Program-made: the position numbers and the translations under genes | Assembly: GCA_963762605.1 (NCBI GenBank) | Contig: CAVXLJ010000025.1 | Coordinates: 62,001-126,000, forward strand | From: CAVSRC01 sp963762605 | Lineage (GTDB): Bacteria; Pseudomonadota; Alphaproteobacteria; Rhizobiales; Kaistiaceae | DNA: 64,000 bases | Direction of reading: 5' to 3' | Notes under the pieces: model-generated | Databases searched by the model: none | Told to the model about the DNA's origin: nothing | The model's input: only the letters and a program-made list of their open reading frames with translations | In this document: positions 19,920 through 30,823 of the stretch, in pieces | Position numbering within the stretch: position 1 is the stretch's first letter | Layout: each line of letters opens with the position of its first letter

Positions 19920-21065
19920 TCAGGCGGCCGGCCGGTTCTGCCACGGGCCGGACGAACTCGACGGTCGCGATGGACCGGCGGCATCGTCATGCGGCTCGGC
20001 ATTCTCGACCATCATGAACTCGGCGAGATTCTCGCGGCTGACATAGCCGGCGAGCCTTTCGTCCTCATCGGTGACCGCCACCTCGGCCGCCCGCTTCTCT
20101 TGCATCAGGCGGATGGCCATTTCGAGCGGCTGGCCGACCTTCACCACCGGCACGTCGCGGGTCATCACGTCGAGCACCGGCGTCTCGGGGCCGCTGGCCT
20201 TGAGCGCAGCGATCATGGCGTTACGGCTGAGGAAGCCGCGCAGGTGCCCGCCCCCGTCGACCACCGGGAATTCGTGCTGGGTGGTGCGCAGAAGCGCTTC
20301 CGCCGCGTCGTCGACGGTGGCATTGGCGCCCAGCGATTCGAACACGCGCACCATGGCGCGTTCGACCGGCACGCGCCGCGCCGCCTCGCGCATACCGACG
20401 TCGCCCGCCTCACCGGCCGCCGCCAGATAGACGAAGATGGCGATGAACATGAGCAGAACGTTGCCGCTCATCAGTCCCCAGAAGCCGAAGACGAAGGCGA
20501 GCCCCTGGCCGATGCGCGCAGCAAGCTCGGTCGCCCGCCGGCGGCCCATGCGGAAGGCCAGCAGCGCCCGCAGCACGCGGCCGCCGTCCATGGGAAAGGC
20601 GGGGATCAGGTTGAACAGGACCAGCCAGACATTGACCGCCGCCAGCCGCGTCAGAAAGCCCGGTGCCGATTTCTGGATCGAGGCAACCGTTCCCAAATCC
20701 AGATGCGCGCCAAGCACGACCAGGATCGCGGCGATGACGACGTTGACCAGCGGCCCGGCGATGGCGATGACGATCTCCTCCGCCGGCTTCTCGGGGATGC
20801 GCGACAGGCGCGCCAGCCCGCCGATGGGCAAGAGCGTGATGTCCGGCGTGGCGATGCCGTAGCGGCGTGCGGCCAGCGCATGGCCAAGCTCATGCAGCAC
20901 GACGCAGGCGAAGATGGCGATGATGAAGATGACGCCGTCCACGGCCGCCGCGGCGCCGCCGTTCAGATATTCGGCAAAGCCGATCCACGCCAGTAGAATC
21001 AGGAAGGTCAGGTGGATGCGAATCTCGCTGCCCGCGACCTTCGCAATGGTAATCGACCACGACAT
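19920..21065 (-). CDS. Site-2 protease-type M50 zinc metallopeptidase with CBS domains
   Basis: A 381-residue integral membrane protease. The zinc motif HELGH is at residues 58-62 in a transmembrane helix, and the second motif is FPMDGGRVLRALL (~160). About five hydrophobic segments fill residues 15-215. The C-terminal ~150 residues form a pair of CBS domains (VFESLGANATVDDAAEALL, VLDVMTRDVPVVKVGQPLEMAIRLM), which bind adenine nucleotides. ATG 21065 is chosen for its AGAGAGG ribosome-binding site. The family cleaves membrane-anchored substrates; the substrate is unknown. Confidence 0.9.
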   Translation of the reverse strand: MSWSITIAKVAGSEIRIHLTFLILLAWIGFAEYLNGGAAAAVDGVIFIIAIFACVVLHELGHALAARRYGIATPDITLLPIGGLARLSRIPEKPAEEIVIAIAGPLVNVVIAAILVVLGAHLDLGTVASIQKSAPGFLTRLAAVNVWLVLFNLIPAFPMDGGRVLRALLAFRMGRRRATELAARIGQGLAFVFGFWGLMSGNVLLMFIAIFVYLAAAGEAGDVGMREAARRVPVERAMVRVFESLGANATVDDAAEALLRTTQHEFPVVDGGGHLRGFLSRNAMIAALKASGPETPVLDVMTRDVPVVKVGQPLEMAIRLMQEKRAAEVAVTDEDERLAGYVSRENLAEFMMVENAEPHDDAAGPSRPSSSSGPWQNRPAA

Positions 21066-21136
21066 GGCGTGCCTCTCTGCCGGCATCTCCCCACCAAAGG
21101 ATCCTGGCAGGGATATAGGGCGCGGACGCGCCGACG

Positions 21137-22351
<1,215 letters not shown>

Positions 22352-22511
22352 TCGAGGGGCTCCGCCACGCATGAAAACCAAGCGTCCGCGGGCTTATAGG
22401 CGGCGGCCGGCGGGGCGGCAAGGCGGCGGTTCATCCCGCTTGATCCATCGCAAGGGCAGAATGTGATCGACCCTGCAATCTTGACGCAGGCTGGCCGCAG
22501 GAGGTTCGGCA

Positions 22512-23012
22512 ATGGCGGAACTGGTCGTTTTCTATTCGCTGACCGGGAAATCCCGCCGCGTGGCGGAGTGGCTGGCGACTGGCCTGAACGCCGAGATCGA
22601 GGAGATCGTCGAGCGGCGACCGCGCGACCTCGCCTTGCGCGGCGCCTGGCGCTCCTCTCTCAACTCGCTTTTGCGCCGCCGGCCGCCGATCAAGCCGATG
22701 AACCATCGCGAAGCCATCTTCGATCGTGTGATCCTCGTCTGCCCGATCTGGGGCGGCCGCGTGGCGGCGCCGGCGCGCACCTGGCTTGCCGAGTATGGGC
22801 GCGGCGCCAAGACCCTGGGCCTTGCCCTTCAGTCCAGCGACGGCGTCTCCCATTCCGGAGTGCTCAGCGAATTCAAGGCCATGATCGGCCGCAGCGCCAA
22901 GCCGCTGCTGACGGTGAGCGAAGAGGATTTCGGCAGCAACACGGCCGAACAGAAGGTCGCCGACTTCGTCCGCTCGATCACCATCGAAGCGGCGAAATTC
23001 CCGGTCAACTAG
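22512..23012 (+). CDS. Flavodoxin-family protein
   Basis: A 166-residue protein with a flavodoxin-like fold. The N-terminal VVFYSLTGKSRRVAEWLA has the form of the FMN-phosphate loop, and VILVCPIWGGRVAAPARTWL matches the second flavin-binding loop. It is cytoplasmic. The gene ends with a 4-base overlap of the convergent phosphatase gene. It could be an electron carrier or an NAD(P)H-quinone-type reductase; the partner is unknown. Confidence 0.75.
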   Translation: MAELVVFYSLTGKSRRVAEWLATGLNAEIEEIVERRPRDLALRGAWRSSLNSLLRRRPPIKPMNHREAIFDRVILVCPIWGGRVAAPARTWLAEYGRGAKTLGLALQSSDGVSHSGVLSEFKAMIGRSAKPLLTVSEEDFGSNTAEQKVADFVRSITIEAAKFPVN

Positions 23013-23884
23013 CCGCCATCATCAGGCGACCTGCCGTCGTCCGGCGGCGCGCTAGCCCTGCCCTTTGGCGAGCGGCCAAGGAACGGCCGCGCCAGAGACG
23101 CAAAACCCTGTCTCAACCCGATACCGGCCTCCGTCATCCACGCTTCCATACGCTCATTGGTGAGCGCCGCCGGCGGGCTGACATAGAACAGCCGGTATTG
23201 GACGGCGATGACCGTGAGCGTGATCCACCAGGCCAGCACCACGTCGGAGAGGAAATGGGCGCCGAAGGCGACGCGGTTGAGCGAGAATATCGCCCCGGCC
23301 GCGAGCAGCACCCTCACCCCCGTCGGCCGCCAGCGCGCCGGCAGAAGCACCGCCAGCGTCAGCAGCCACATCGACGAGGAGCCTTCGCCGGAGACGAATG
23401 AACAGTTGCGGCTGCAGTAATGCGTGATCTGCCACACGCCGACGAACGGGTCGTGCCCGCCGAAATCGATCACCTGATAGGGGCGCGGCCGTCCCCAATT
23501 GTCCTTGAAGATGAGGTTGGTGACGATGCCCGGGCCGATGGCCAACGTCGACAGGATGAAGACGATATCGCGCGGCTTGAGCAGACTTCGGCGATACGGC
23601 CAGATGAGCTTGATGACCAGCACAACGACCAGCGCGATCGCGATCACCGCCGTCATGTCGCGCCAGAAATCGCGCAAGTAGACGAACGCCTTCAGTTGTC
23701 CGACGAGGAAACCGTTGTCATAGAAGAGGTTCGAGAACCACAGATCGATGCCGGGGAAGGCAAGGAAGATGGCGCTGGTCACGATGATGAGGATGAGGCA
23801 CTGGACGATCGGATCGCCGACCAGCGCCGGGGCGCCCAGTGGCTGCCAGATGGCGTGGGGAAACTTGTCGTGGTCTTCGGACAC
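23009..23884 (-). CDS. PAP2-family membrane phosphatase
   Basis: A 291-residue inner-membrane protein with about six hydrophobic segments. The acid-phosphatase motifs are KDNWGRPRP, SFVSGEGSSS and NRVAFGAHFLSDV, with the catalytic histidine in the last (the usual SGH motif reads SGE here). The C-terminal ~40 residues are polar and proline-rich. The family dephosphorylates lipid pyrophosphates, phosphatidate or lipid A. The glycosyltransferase gene of family 39 lies divergently upstream, a pairing that suggests lipid or lipid A modification. Confidence 0.85.
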   Translation of the reverse strand: MSEDHDKFPHAIWQPLGAPALVGDPIVQCLILIIVTSAIFLAFPGIDLWFSNLFYDNGFLVGQLKAFVYLRDFWRDMTAVIAIALVVVLVIKLIWPYRRSLLKPRDIVFILSTLAIGPGIVTNLIFKDNWGRPRPYQVIDFGGHDPFVGVWQITHYCSRNCSFVSGEGSSSMWLLTLAVLLPARWRPTGVRVLLAAGAIFSLNRVAFGAHFLSDVVLAWWITLTVIAVQYRLFYVSPPAALTNERMEAWMTEAGIGLRQGFASLARPFLGRSPKGRASAPPDDGRSPDDGG

Positions 23885-24013
23885 GTCTTTTTCTGCTCCG
23901 GGCTCGCCCGCTGCCGAACTTAGTGCGGTTTAGCTGTCGGAACGTCAACAGCCGGCCAAAAACCGCCCACCTGCTATAGTTGCCACAAAGCCCCCACCGC
24001 GCACCGCCGCCCT

Positions 24014-25522
24014 ATGACCCGCACCGAAATGCAGCCTTTGCCGAACCCGACTGCCACCAGGCGCACACCGATCAGTTGGCGTGCCGCGGCGCTTATCATC
24101 CTTGCCATGGTTGCGGCACGGCTAGTCGCCGCCGCCTTCATTCCGCTGAGCCCTGACGAGACCTATTATTTCGACTGGTCGCGGTTCCCGAGCTGGAGCT
24201 ACTACGACCATCCGCCGATGGGGGCGTGGTGGATCGCGCTCGGCACCTCGGTTTTCGGCGCCAATCCCTTCGGCATCAGGGTGGTGGCCATCCTCGCCGG
24301 ACTGCCGATCGCGCTCACCGTCTACCTGACCGGCCGCATCCTCTTCGACCGGGCGACCGGCATTCGCGCCGCCCTGTGGACCAATGCCACCTTCCTCATG
24401 GCCGTCGGCGGCATCCTGGCCACGCCCGACGCGCCCAACGTGCTGTTCTGGGCGCTCGCCATCCTCGGACTTGCTTGTCTGGTCAAAACCGGCAAGGGCG
24501 CCTGGTGGCTGCTGATCGGGCTCGGCACAGGTCTCGCGATCGTCTCCAAGCTCACGGCACTTTTCCTCGGCCCGGCCATTCTGCTCCTGTTCATCGTCCG
24601 CCAAGACGTCCGCCGATGGCTGGTCAGTGCGTGGCCGTGGGCCGGCGCCCTGCTGGCGCTGGCCATCGTCACCCCCATGCTGCTGTGGAACGCCGGCCAT
24701 GACTGGGTGACGCTGACCAAGCAGTTCGGCCGGCTGACCCAGGAGGACTTCCAGCCCTTCGGGCCGCTTGTCTTCGGCGTCACCCAATTCGGCATTCTCA
24801 ACCCGCTGATCGCCGTCTTTGCCGGTCTCGCCACCGTCATCGCCGTCCGCCGCCGGGCGGCGCCGTTTTCAGACGGCATGGCGCTGCTCCTGTGGACCAC
24901 CCTGCCGCTCATCGCCTACATGGCCGTCCATGCTTTCCAGGAGCAGGTCCAGGGTCACTGGCTGGCGCCCATCTTCCCCACCCTCGCGCTGGCTGCCGCG
25001 GCGGCTTCCGGTTCCGCCGATGCGGACTGGGACCCGCTTGCCGCCCTCGTCCTGCCGCTCGGCATCGCCGGCATGGGTCTCGGCATCGTGGCGGGGATCA
25101 ATCCGGGCAACCTGATCCCGCGCCAGCTCGATGTCGGCCAGATCATCCGCGGCTGGGACGGCTTCAGCGCCGAGGCCGAGAAGCTGCGCGAGCAGTCGGG
25201 CGCCACGTGGATCGCAACCGACTATTACGGCGCCTATGGCGAGCTGGCCTATCATCTGGCACCGCGGGGCGTGCCGGTGATCGCGACCAGCGAGCGGGCC
25301 CGCTACGCCTACGCGCCGCCGCCCGATCCGGCGCTCCTCGACAAGCCCGTGCTGATCGTCACGCGCGGTTCGGGTCTGCCAGGCGCCTGCTTTGCCAATG
25401 TCGCGCCGGCTGGAACCATCCATCGGCAGGTCGGGGCGACGATCTACCAGACCTACACGGCCTTCCGCGCCGACCGGGCGGCGCCGGGCGCGTTCGATCC
25501 GGGCTGCGACCGCCTGCATTGA
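24014..25522 (+). CDS. Glycosyltransferase family 39 (ArnT/PMT-like) membrane protein
   Basis: A 502-residue integral membrane glycosyltransferase. The N-terminal part has the GT39 signature LSPDETYYFDWSRFPSWSYYDHPPM (residues ~44-68: acidic catalytic DE and HPP), followed by about ten hydrophobic helices to residue ~370 and a soluble periplasmic C-terminal domain. Enzymes of this class use polyprenyl-phosphate sugars to modify lipid A or other envelope molecules. It is divergent from the PAP2 phosphatase (129-base gap). Confidence 0.85.
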   Translation: MTRTEMQPLPNPTATRRTPISWRAAALIILAMVAARLVAAAFIPLSPDETYYFDWSRFPSWSYYDHPPMGAWWIALGTSVFGANPFGIRVVAILAGLPIALTVYLTGRILFDRATGIRAALWTNATFLMAVGGILATPDAPNVLFWALAILGLACLVKTGKGAWWLLIGLGTGLAIVSKLTALFLGPAILLLFIVRQDVRRWLVSAWPWAGALLALAIVTPMLLWNAGHDWVTLTKQFGRLTQEDFQPFGPLVFGVTQFGILNPLIAVFAGLATVIAVRRRAAPFSDGMALLLWTTLPLIAYMAVHAFQEQVQGHWLAPIFPTLALAAAAASGSADADWDPLAALVLPLGIAGMGLGIVAGINPGNLIPRQLDVGQIIRGWDGFSAEAEKLREQSGATWIATDYYGAYGELAYHLAPRGVPVIATSERARYAYAPPPDPALLDKPVLIVTRGSGLPGACFANVAPAGTIHRQVGATIYQTYTAFRADRAAPGAFDPGCDRLH

Positions 25523-25614
25523 CCAGCGCGACAAAGCGCTGACTCAACAGGTGCGGCATTGCGACCTAAAAGGCTTGTCGACGCGCCGCCGCGTTCCCGG
25601 GTCCGTCGCCGCCC

Positions 25615-26259
25615 ATGCTGAACATGTTTGTTCCAGATCTGCCGGTCCTTGCCGCCTTCATGGCGGCGTCGATCGTGCTCGGCATCACGCCCGGCCCGGA
25701 CATGACCTTCTTCCTGTCGAAGACCGTCGCCCAGTCGCGCCCGGCCGGCTTCGCGGCACTGGCGGGCGCCGCAACCGGGTTGATGGTCCATTCGCTCCTC
25801 GTCGCCGCCGGCCTCTCGGTCCTGCTCGCCGCTTCGCTCACTGCCTTCACCATCCTCAAGGTGGCCGGCGCCGTCTTTCTCGCCTGGCTTGCCGTCGACG
25901 CGCTCCGCCACGGCTCGTCGCTCTCGCTGGCACCGGGCGGGCGGCGCGATCGGCTCGGCGCGATCTTTCTCAAGGGGCTGCTCATCAACCTGCTCAATCC
26001 GAAGATCATCATCTTTTTCGTGACCTTCCTGCCGCAGTTCGTCTCCGCCGGCGATCCGCATGTGGCACGCAAGCTGCTCTTCCTTGGCGTCACCTTCATT
26101 CTGGTGAACCTGCCCGTGTGCGGCAGCCTCGTCCTCGCCGCCGACCGCATCGCGCTTGTCCTCAGGCGCTCGCCGCGCGCCACCCGCATCGTCGATTGGC
26201 TCTTTGCCGGCGTGCTTGGCGCCTTCGCAGCGCGGTTGATCTTCACTCAGGCGAAGTAG
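25615..26259 (+). CDS. LysE/RhtB-family amino acid exporter
   Basis: A 214-residue inner-membrane protein with about six helices. It shows the family motif IVLGITPGPDMTFFLSKTV near the N-terminus, then GAATGLMVHSLLVAAGLS and KGLLINLLNPKIIIFFVTFLPQF. LysE-family transporters export amino acids or related solutes; the substrate cannot be specified. The 3' end overlaps the convergent membrane-protein gene by 17 bases. Confidence 0.9.
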   Translation: MLNMFVPDLPVLAAFMAASIVLGITPGPDMTFFLSKTVAQSRPAGFAALAGAATGLMVHSLLVAAGLSVLLAASLTAFTILKVAGAVFLAWLAVDALRHGSSLSLAPGGRRDRLGAIFLKGLLINLLNPKIIIFFVTFLPQFVSAGDPHVARKLLFLGVTFILVNLPVCGSLVLAADRIALVLRRSPRATRIVDWLFAGVLGAFAARLIFTQAK

Positions 26260-26719
26260 GCGGCGTTGCCGGCCGCTCCAGCGGTGGCGCCGGCGGCGCG
26301 CTGGCGCGGGCGAATCCGGAAAGCCGCCCGGCGATCAGCCAGTAGACGAAGCCGCCGACGAAGCCCGCCGCCGCCAGCAGAAGCTGGCGGCCTTGGCCGT
26401 CGGCCGCCCACCCCATCAGCGGGAATTGGCTGGCAAGCAGGCCGAGGGCACCGCCCACAGCCAGATAGAGATAGACGGAACGCCAGCGGAACAGCTCGGC
26501 CAGCACCGCGACGAGGACGGCCGGGATGAACGCCAGCGCGCCCACGCGCACCATCACCATCACCCCCTCGCCAATGACATAGCCGGTGGCGACGATATCG
26601 GAGGAGATCGCGCCGGCCTGATGACCGTACCAGCCGGCGAGGATGGTCAGCGTCGCCGCCAGCACCGCGGCAATGAAGGCGAGCGGGACGAGGAAGAGGA
26701 TGCGCAGGAGATCGGCCAC
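26243..26719 (-). CDS. Small integral membrane protein of unknown function
   Basis: A 158-residue protein with about four hydrophobic segments (ILFLVPLAFIAAVLAATLTI, VRVGALAFIPAVLVAVLAEL, a Tyr-rich YLYLAVGGALGLLA and LLLAAAGFVGGFVYWLIAG), ending in a proline-rich tail. GTG 26719 is the likely start: it lies 11 bases after the rlmN stop and just before the first helix. The reading frame is open far upstream but there overlaps rlmN. Probably cotranscribed with rlmN; function unknown. Confidence 0.65.
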   Translation of the reverse strand: MADLLRILFLVPLAFIAAVLAATLTILAGWYGHQAGAISSDIVATGYVIGEGVMVMVRVGALAFIPAVLVAVLAELFRWRSVYLYLAVGGALGLLASQFPLMGWAADGQGRQLLLAAAGFVGGFVYWLIAGRLSGFARASAPPAPPLERPATPPTSPE

Positions 26720-26730
26720 CGGCGTTCGCT

Positions 26731-27954
26731 CTATTCCGCGATCATCGCTTCCAGCGCCATGCGCTCGCGAATGCGCAAGCGCTCGCTTTCGCTCTTGAGC
26801 TGGCCGCAGGCGGCCAGGATGTCGCGGCCACGCGGCGTGCGCACCGGCGAGGCATAGCCGGCCCGGTTGACGATGTCGGCGAAGCGCTCGATCGCCTCCC
26901 AGTCCGAGCACTCGTATCCCGAGCCCGGCCACGGATTGAACGGGATCAGGTTGATCTTGGCAGGAATCCCGGCGAGCAACTTGACCAGCGCCCGCGCCTC
27001 GGCAGGCGTATCGTTGATGCCCTTCAGCATCACATATTCGAAGGTGATGCGCCGTGCATTCGACAGGCCGGGATAGGCGCGGCAGGCCGCGATCAGCTCG
27101 GCGATCGGATATTTCCTGTTGAGCGGCACCAGTCGATCGCGCAATTCGTCGGTGACCGCGTGCAGCGAGATCGCCAGCAACACGCCGAGATCCTCGCCCA
27201 CCCGCGGGATCATCGGCACCACGCCGGAGGTCGACAGCGTGATCCGCCGCTTCGACAGCGCGATACCGTCGCCGTCGGCAATGATCTGCAGGGCCTGGCG
27301 GACGTTGTCGTAATTGTAGAGCGGCTCGCCCATGCCCATCATGACGATGTTGGAGACCAGCCGGCCGGTTGACGGCGCTTCCGTGCTGGCGTCGCGCTCG
27401 GGTGCCGGTGCCGATTTCGACACGCCCGGCGCCGGATAATCCCCCAGCCGGTCGCGGGCGAGCAGCACCTGGCCGACGATCTCTTCCGCCGTCAGGTTGC
27501 GCACCAGTTTCTGCGTACCGGTATGGCAGAAGGAGCAGGAGAGCGTGCAGCCGACCTGACTCGACAGGCAGAGCGTGCCGCGCCCCTCCTCGGGAATATA
27601 GACCGTCTCCACCTCGACCGGGCGTCCGGCTCCGCGGGAGGGAAAGCGCAACAGCCACTTGCGCGTTCCGTCCTCGGAAATCTGTTCGGTGACGATCTCC
27701 GGGCGGCTCACCGTATAGGCTTCGCCGAGCGACGTGCGCAGGCCCTTCGAGACGTTGGTCATCTGGGCGAAGTCGGTCGCCCCACGCACATAGAGCCAGT
27801 GCCAGAGCTGGGCCGTACGCATGCGCACCTGGCCCCCCGGCACGCCGATCGCCGCCAGCGCCGTGCCCAGTTCCTCGCGGCTCATGCCGACGAGCGACGG
27901 TCGCGCTTCGGCACGGCCGGCCAGGGCAACGTCCGGAGCAACGGTAACGGTCAT
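26731..27954 (-). CDS. rlmN: 23S rRNA (adenine2503-C2)/tRNA (adenine37-C2) methyltransferase RlmN
   Basis: A radical-SAM methyltransferase of 407 residues. The [4Fe-4S] motif is GCTLSCSFCHTG (CxxxCxxC), and the family-specific GMGEPLYNYDNV, TLSTSGVVPMI, LAISLHA and FEYVMLKGIND follow. The catalytic cysteine region FNPWPGSGYECSDWE is present. ATG 27954 is used; a GTG six codons upstream is an alternative. It methylates A2503 of 23S rRNA and A37 of some tRNAs. Confidence 0.95.
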   Translation of the reverse strand: MTVTVAPDVALAGRAEARPSLVGMSREELGTALAAIGVPGGQVRMRTAQLWHWLYVRGATDFAQMTNVSKGLRTSLGEAYTVSRPEIVTEQISEDGTRKWLLRFPSRGAGRPVEVETVYIPEEGRGTLCLSSQVGCTLSCSFCHTGTQKLVRNLTAEEIVGQVLLARDRLGDYPAPGVSKSAPAPERDASTEAPSTGRLVSNIVMMGMGEPLYNYDNVRQALQIIADGDGIALSKRRITLSTSGVVPMIPRVGEDLGVLLAISLHAVTDELRDRLVPLNRKYPIAELIAACRAYPGLSNARRITFEYVMLKGINDTPAEARALVKLLAGIPAKINLIPFNPWPGSGYECSDWEAIERFADIVNRAGYASPVRTPRGRDILAACGQLKSESERLRIRERMALEAMIAE

Positions 27955-27972
27955 GGCATCAGCCGGTGACAA

Positions 27973-28578
27973 TCACACCCACGGCCGCGCGGTCGCGACC
28001 TTGGTCTCGTAGGAGGCGATGCGGTCGGCCTTCTCCATGGTCAGTCCGACCTCGTCGAGGCCGTTCAGCAGGCAGTGCTTCTTGAACGGGTCAACCTCGA
28101 AATGCACCGTGCCGCCGTCCGGCCCCTTGATCTCCTGGGCGTCGAGGTCAACCGTCAGCGTCGCGTTGGCGCCGCGTGCCGCATCGTCCATCAGCTTGTC
28201 GAGGTCCTCCTTGGAGACCTTGATCGGCAGGATGCCGTTCTTGAAGGCGTTGTTGTAGAAGATGTCGCCGAACTCGGTGGAGATGACGCAGCGGATGCCG
28301 TAGTCGAGCAAGGCCCAGGGCGCATGCTCGCGGCTCGAGCCGCAGCCGAAATTGTCGCCGGCGACCAGGATCTGGGCTCTTTTGTAGGCCGGCTTGTTGA
28401 GCACGAAATCCGGGTTGTCCGACCCGTCGTCGCGGTAGCGCAGCTCGGCGAACAGCCCTTTGCCGAGGCCGGTGCGCTTGATCGTCTTCAGGTAGTCCTT
28501 GGGGATGATCATGTCGGTGTCGACGTTGATCATGTCGAGCGGCGCTGCGACCGCGGTGAGCGTCGTGAACTTGTCCAT
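27973..28578 (-). CDS. leuD: 3-isopropylmalate dehydratase small subunit
   Basis: A 201-residue LeuD, partner of LeuC (encoded at 33807-35213), isomerising 2- to 3-isopropylmalate in leucine synthesis. It shows VDTDMIIPKDYLKTI near residue 20 and the FGCGSSREHAPWAL motif of the swivel domain. ATG 28578 begins MDKFTTLTAVAAP, the normal family start; the frame is open upstream without similarity. It lies 18 bases upstream of rlmN. Confidence 0.97.
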   Translation of the reverse strand: MDKFTTLTAVAAPLDMINVDTDMIIPKDYLKTIKRTGLGKGLFAELRYRDDGSDNPDFVLNKPAYKRAQILVAGDNFGCGSSREHAPWALLDYGIRCVISTEFGDIFYNNAFKNGILPIKVSKEDLDKLMDDAARGANATLTVDLDAQEIKGPDGGTVHFEVDPFKKHCLLNGLDEVGLTMEKADRIASYETKVATARPWV

Positions 28579-28749
28579 CGGGCTATCCTTTCCAGGGGCG
28601 CCTGTCATGCGACGGTCGGCTGCGGAGGTCAAGCGGCCGCCATGCAGAGGTGACCGGCGGCAGCCGGGCCGCGCAGGATCGGCGGCTCCCGGATTGCGCT
28701 TCGTCCCATCCGGGCTACAAACAGCAGGCAAACCGGAGGAACGCCACCC

Positions 28750-29460
28750 GTGACCCCGCATAACGAAGCCAAGAAGGGCGATTACGCCGACGCCGTCCTG
28801 CTGCCCGGCGACCCGCTGAGGGCGAAATGGATCGCCGAGACCTTTTTCGAGGCGCCGCGCCAGGTCAATGCCGTGCGCAACTGCCTGGGCTTCACCGGCA
28901 CCTGGAAGGGCAGGCCGGTGAGCGTCCAGGCGACCGGCATGGGCCAGCCCTCGCTCGGCATCTACGTAACCGAGCTTCTCGCCGAATACGGCGTCAGGAC
29001 GGTCATCCGCGTCGGCACCGCCGGGGGCTTGAGCGAGAAACTGAACGTCCGCGACATCGTCATCGCCTCGGCCGCCTCGACCGACAGCGCCATGAACCGC
29101 GACGTCTTCGGCCCCTTCGCCTTCGCGCCCGTCGCTGATTTCGGCCTGCTCCGTGCCGCCGTCGAGATCGCGGAGAAACGCGGCCTTGCCTGGCACGTCG
29201 GCGGCATCGCCTCGTCGGATGTCTTCTACCACCCGGCCGGCGTCACGGTTTACGACGCACTCAGGGCCCACGGCGTGCTCGCCGTCGAGATGGAGGCGGC
29301 CACCCTCTACACGCTCGCCGCCCGCTACAACGCCCGCGCCGTCGCCATCTGTTCGATCAGCGACAACATCGTCACCGGCGACAAGCTGGCGCCGGCCGAG
29401 CGCCAGTCGTCGCTCTCCGAGATGGTCGAATTGTCCCTCGACGTGGCGGTGGGTGCCTGA
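28750..29460 (+). CDS. deoD: Purine-nucleoside phosphorylase (DeoD type)
   Basis: A 236-residue hexameric-type PNP that splits purine nucleosides with phosphate for salvage. Motifs: LLPGDPLRAKWI, the phosphate-site RVGTAGGLSEKL, EMEAATLYTLAA (ribose binding) and ISDNIVTGD with the catalytic Asp. Translation starts at GTG 28750, preceded by GGAGGAA. It is divergent from leuD. Confidence 0.95.
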   Translation: MTPHNEAKKGDYADAVLLPGDPLRAKWIAETFFEAPRQVNAVRNCLGFTGTWKGRPVSVQATGMGQPSLGIYVTELLAEYGVRTVIRVGTAGGLSEKLNVRDIVIASAASTDSAMNRDVFGPFAFAPVADFGLLRAAVEIAEKRGLAWHVGGIASSDVFYHPAGVTVYDALRAHGVLAVEMEAATLYTLAARYNARAVAICSISDNIVTGDKLAPAERQSSLSEMVELSLDVAVGA

Positions 29461-29465
29461 GCAGC

Positions 29466-29969
29466 CTATGCCATCCGCCCGCCGGGCAGCATCATCTTCA
29501 GCACGCCGTTTCTGCGCACGTAGTGATGGAAGAGCGCGAAGGCGGAATGCAGCCCCGCGGCCAGGAACAGCAGGATGGCGAGCCCCCGGTGCAGGCCGAG
29601 GACGCTCGGCGCCGGATGCACCAGCCCTTCAGCAATCGCCTGCAGTTCGTGCGCGCCGATCATCCCGGCAACCGGCACGGCAAAGAGCAGCACATAGAGC
29701 GCCACATCGGTCCACCACGACCAGCGCATGAGGCTGTCACGCATCGGCGGCTTGCCCGGCAGCCGGTCGAAGAAGGCCCGCCAGGCAAGGCGCAGGGCGG
29801 CGAGCACGAAGATCGTCACGCCGAGCGTCTCGTGCAGCGCCAGGACTGTCGGCCCGCCATGGTCGGCGATGAATGCCGACAGCAGGCCGGCAATCACCAG
29901 AACCGCCATCGCCCAGTGGAAGGCCTGGGCAATCGGGCCGAAGTGAAATTTCGTTCCGAATAGCGTCAT
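29466..29969 (-). CDS. Cytochrome b561-family protein, copy 1
   Basis: A 167-residue inner-membrane protein with four helices. Candidate haem ligands are the histidines of AQAFHWAMA, ALHETLGV, GLHRGLAIL and GLHSAFALFHH. It belongs to the bacterial cytochrome b561 family (CybB-like), which exchanges electrons between quinol and periplasmic acceptors such as superoxide. It is the most diverged of three tandem paralogues. The start ATG 29969 gives MTLFGTKFHFGPIAQAFHW, matching the other two. Confidence 0.9.
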   Translation of the reverse strand: MTLFGTKFHFGPIAQAFHWAMAVLVIAGLLSAFIADHGGPTVLALHETLGVTIFVLAALRLAWRAFFDRLPGKPPMRDSLMRWSWWTDVALYVLLFAVPVAGMIGAHELQAIAEGLVHPAPSVLGLHRGLAILLFLAAGLHSAFALFHHYVRRNGVLKMMLPGGRMA

Positions 29970-30127
29970 GAAGAGATCCCGTCGCAAGAACTCTGCCGGC
30001 ATCACGCCGGACGCCGGAGACTCCTACGCCGGGACCGGAGGACCGGCCTGCGACACATTTGACGGGTGGCGCCCGACGGATGGCGGTGGCTGATTGCCCG
30101 GCCGCCGTCCGCGAACGACACTCTCGG

Positions 30128-30643
30128 TTATGCCGCCCGCCCGCCGGGTAGCATGGCGCGCAAGACGCCGTCCTTGACGAAGAAGTGGTGGAACAGGGCG
30201 GCCAAGGCATGCAGACCGGCGACCACCACAATGGCGTTGGCGAGCAGCTCATGCACTTTCATGATCTGGTGGCCGAGCTGCCGGGACTCGACGAAATAGG
30301 GGCCGAGATCGAGGCCGTAGACGACGATCGGATGGCCGCCGAGCCATGTTCCGGCGATCGCGCTCACCGGAATCGCGATCAGCATCGCGTAGAGCAGCCA
30401 GTGGACCAGCTTCGACCCCAGCGCCACCACGGGCGACAGGGAATCATGCGCCGGCCGGCGGTCGAAGGCACGCCATAACAGCCGGGCGGCCACGATCACG
30501 AAGACCGTGAAGCCTAGGGTCATGTGGAGAGGGCGGAATTCGCCGTGGGCGACCAGCCAGGCGGTCGCCAGCAGGACCACGGTGACCCAGTGGAAGGCCT
30601 GGGCGATTGCGCCGTAGCGAAGTTCGGTACCGAAAAGCGTCAT
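30128..30643 (-). CDS. Cytochrome b561-family protein, copy 2
   Basis: A 171-residue four-helix b-type cytochrome. Likely haem histidines lie in AQAFHWVTV, LHMTLGF, KVHELLANA and LHALAALFHHFF. It is closely related to copy 3, including the bases before the ATG. The start ATG 30643 gives MTLFGTELRYGAIAQAFHW. Role: membrane electron transfer from quinol. Confidence 0.9.
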   Translation of the reverse strand: MTLFGTELRYGAIAQAFHWVTVVLLATAWLVAHGEFRPLHMTLGFTVFVIVAARLLWRAFDRRPAHDSLSPVVALGSKLVHWLLYAMLIAIPVSAIAGTWLGGHPIVVYGLDLGPYFVESRQLGHQIMKVHELLANAIVVVAGLHALAALFHHFFVKDGVLRAMLPGGRAA

Positions 30644-30823
30644 ATGCGTGGTCCGTTGGGAGGGGGACATGTTGGCTCATACGTAGGGAGCGGCAGCGCC
30701 CTACGTAAGCCGGCCCAATTCCGGCAACGGTCCGCATTCACAATTGCGTTAACGCGATCGGGCAGCGGCCCGGTGTGGCCGATGGCGACACCGGGCAAAC
30801 CGCCCTATTGGTCGGCGACGTTC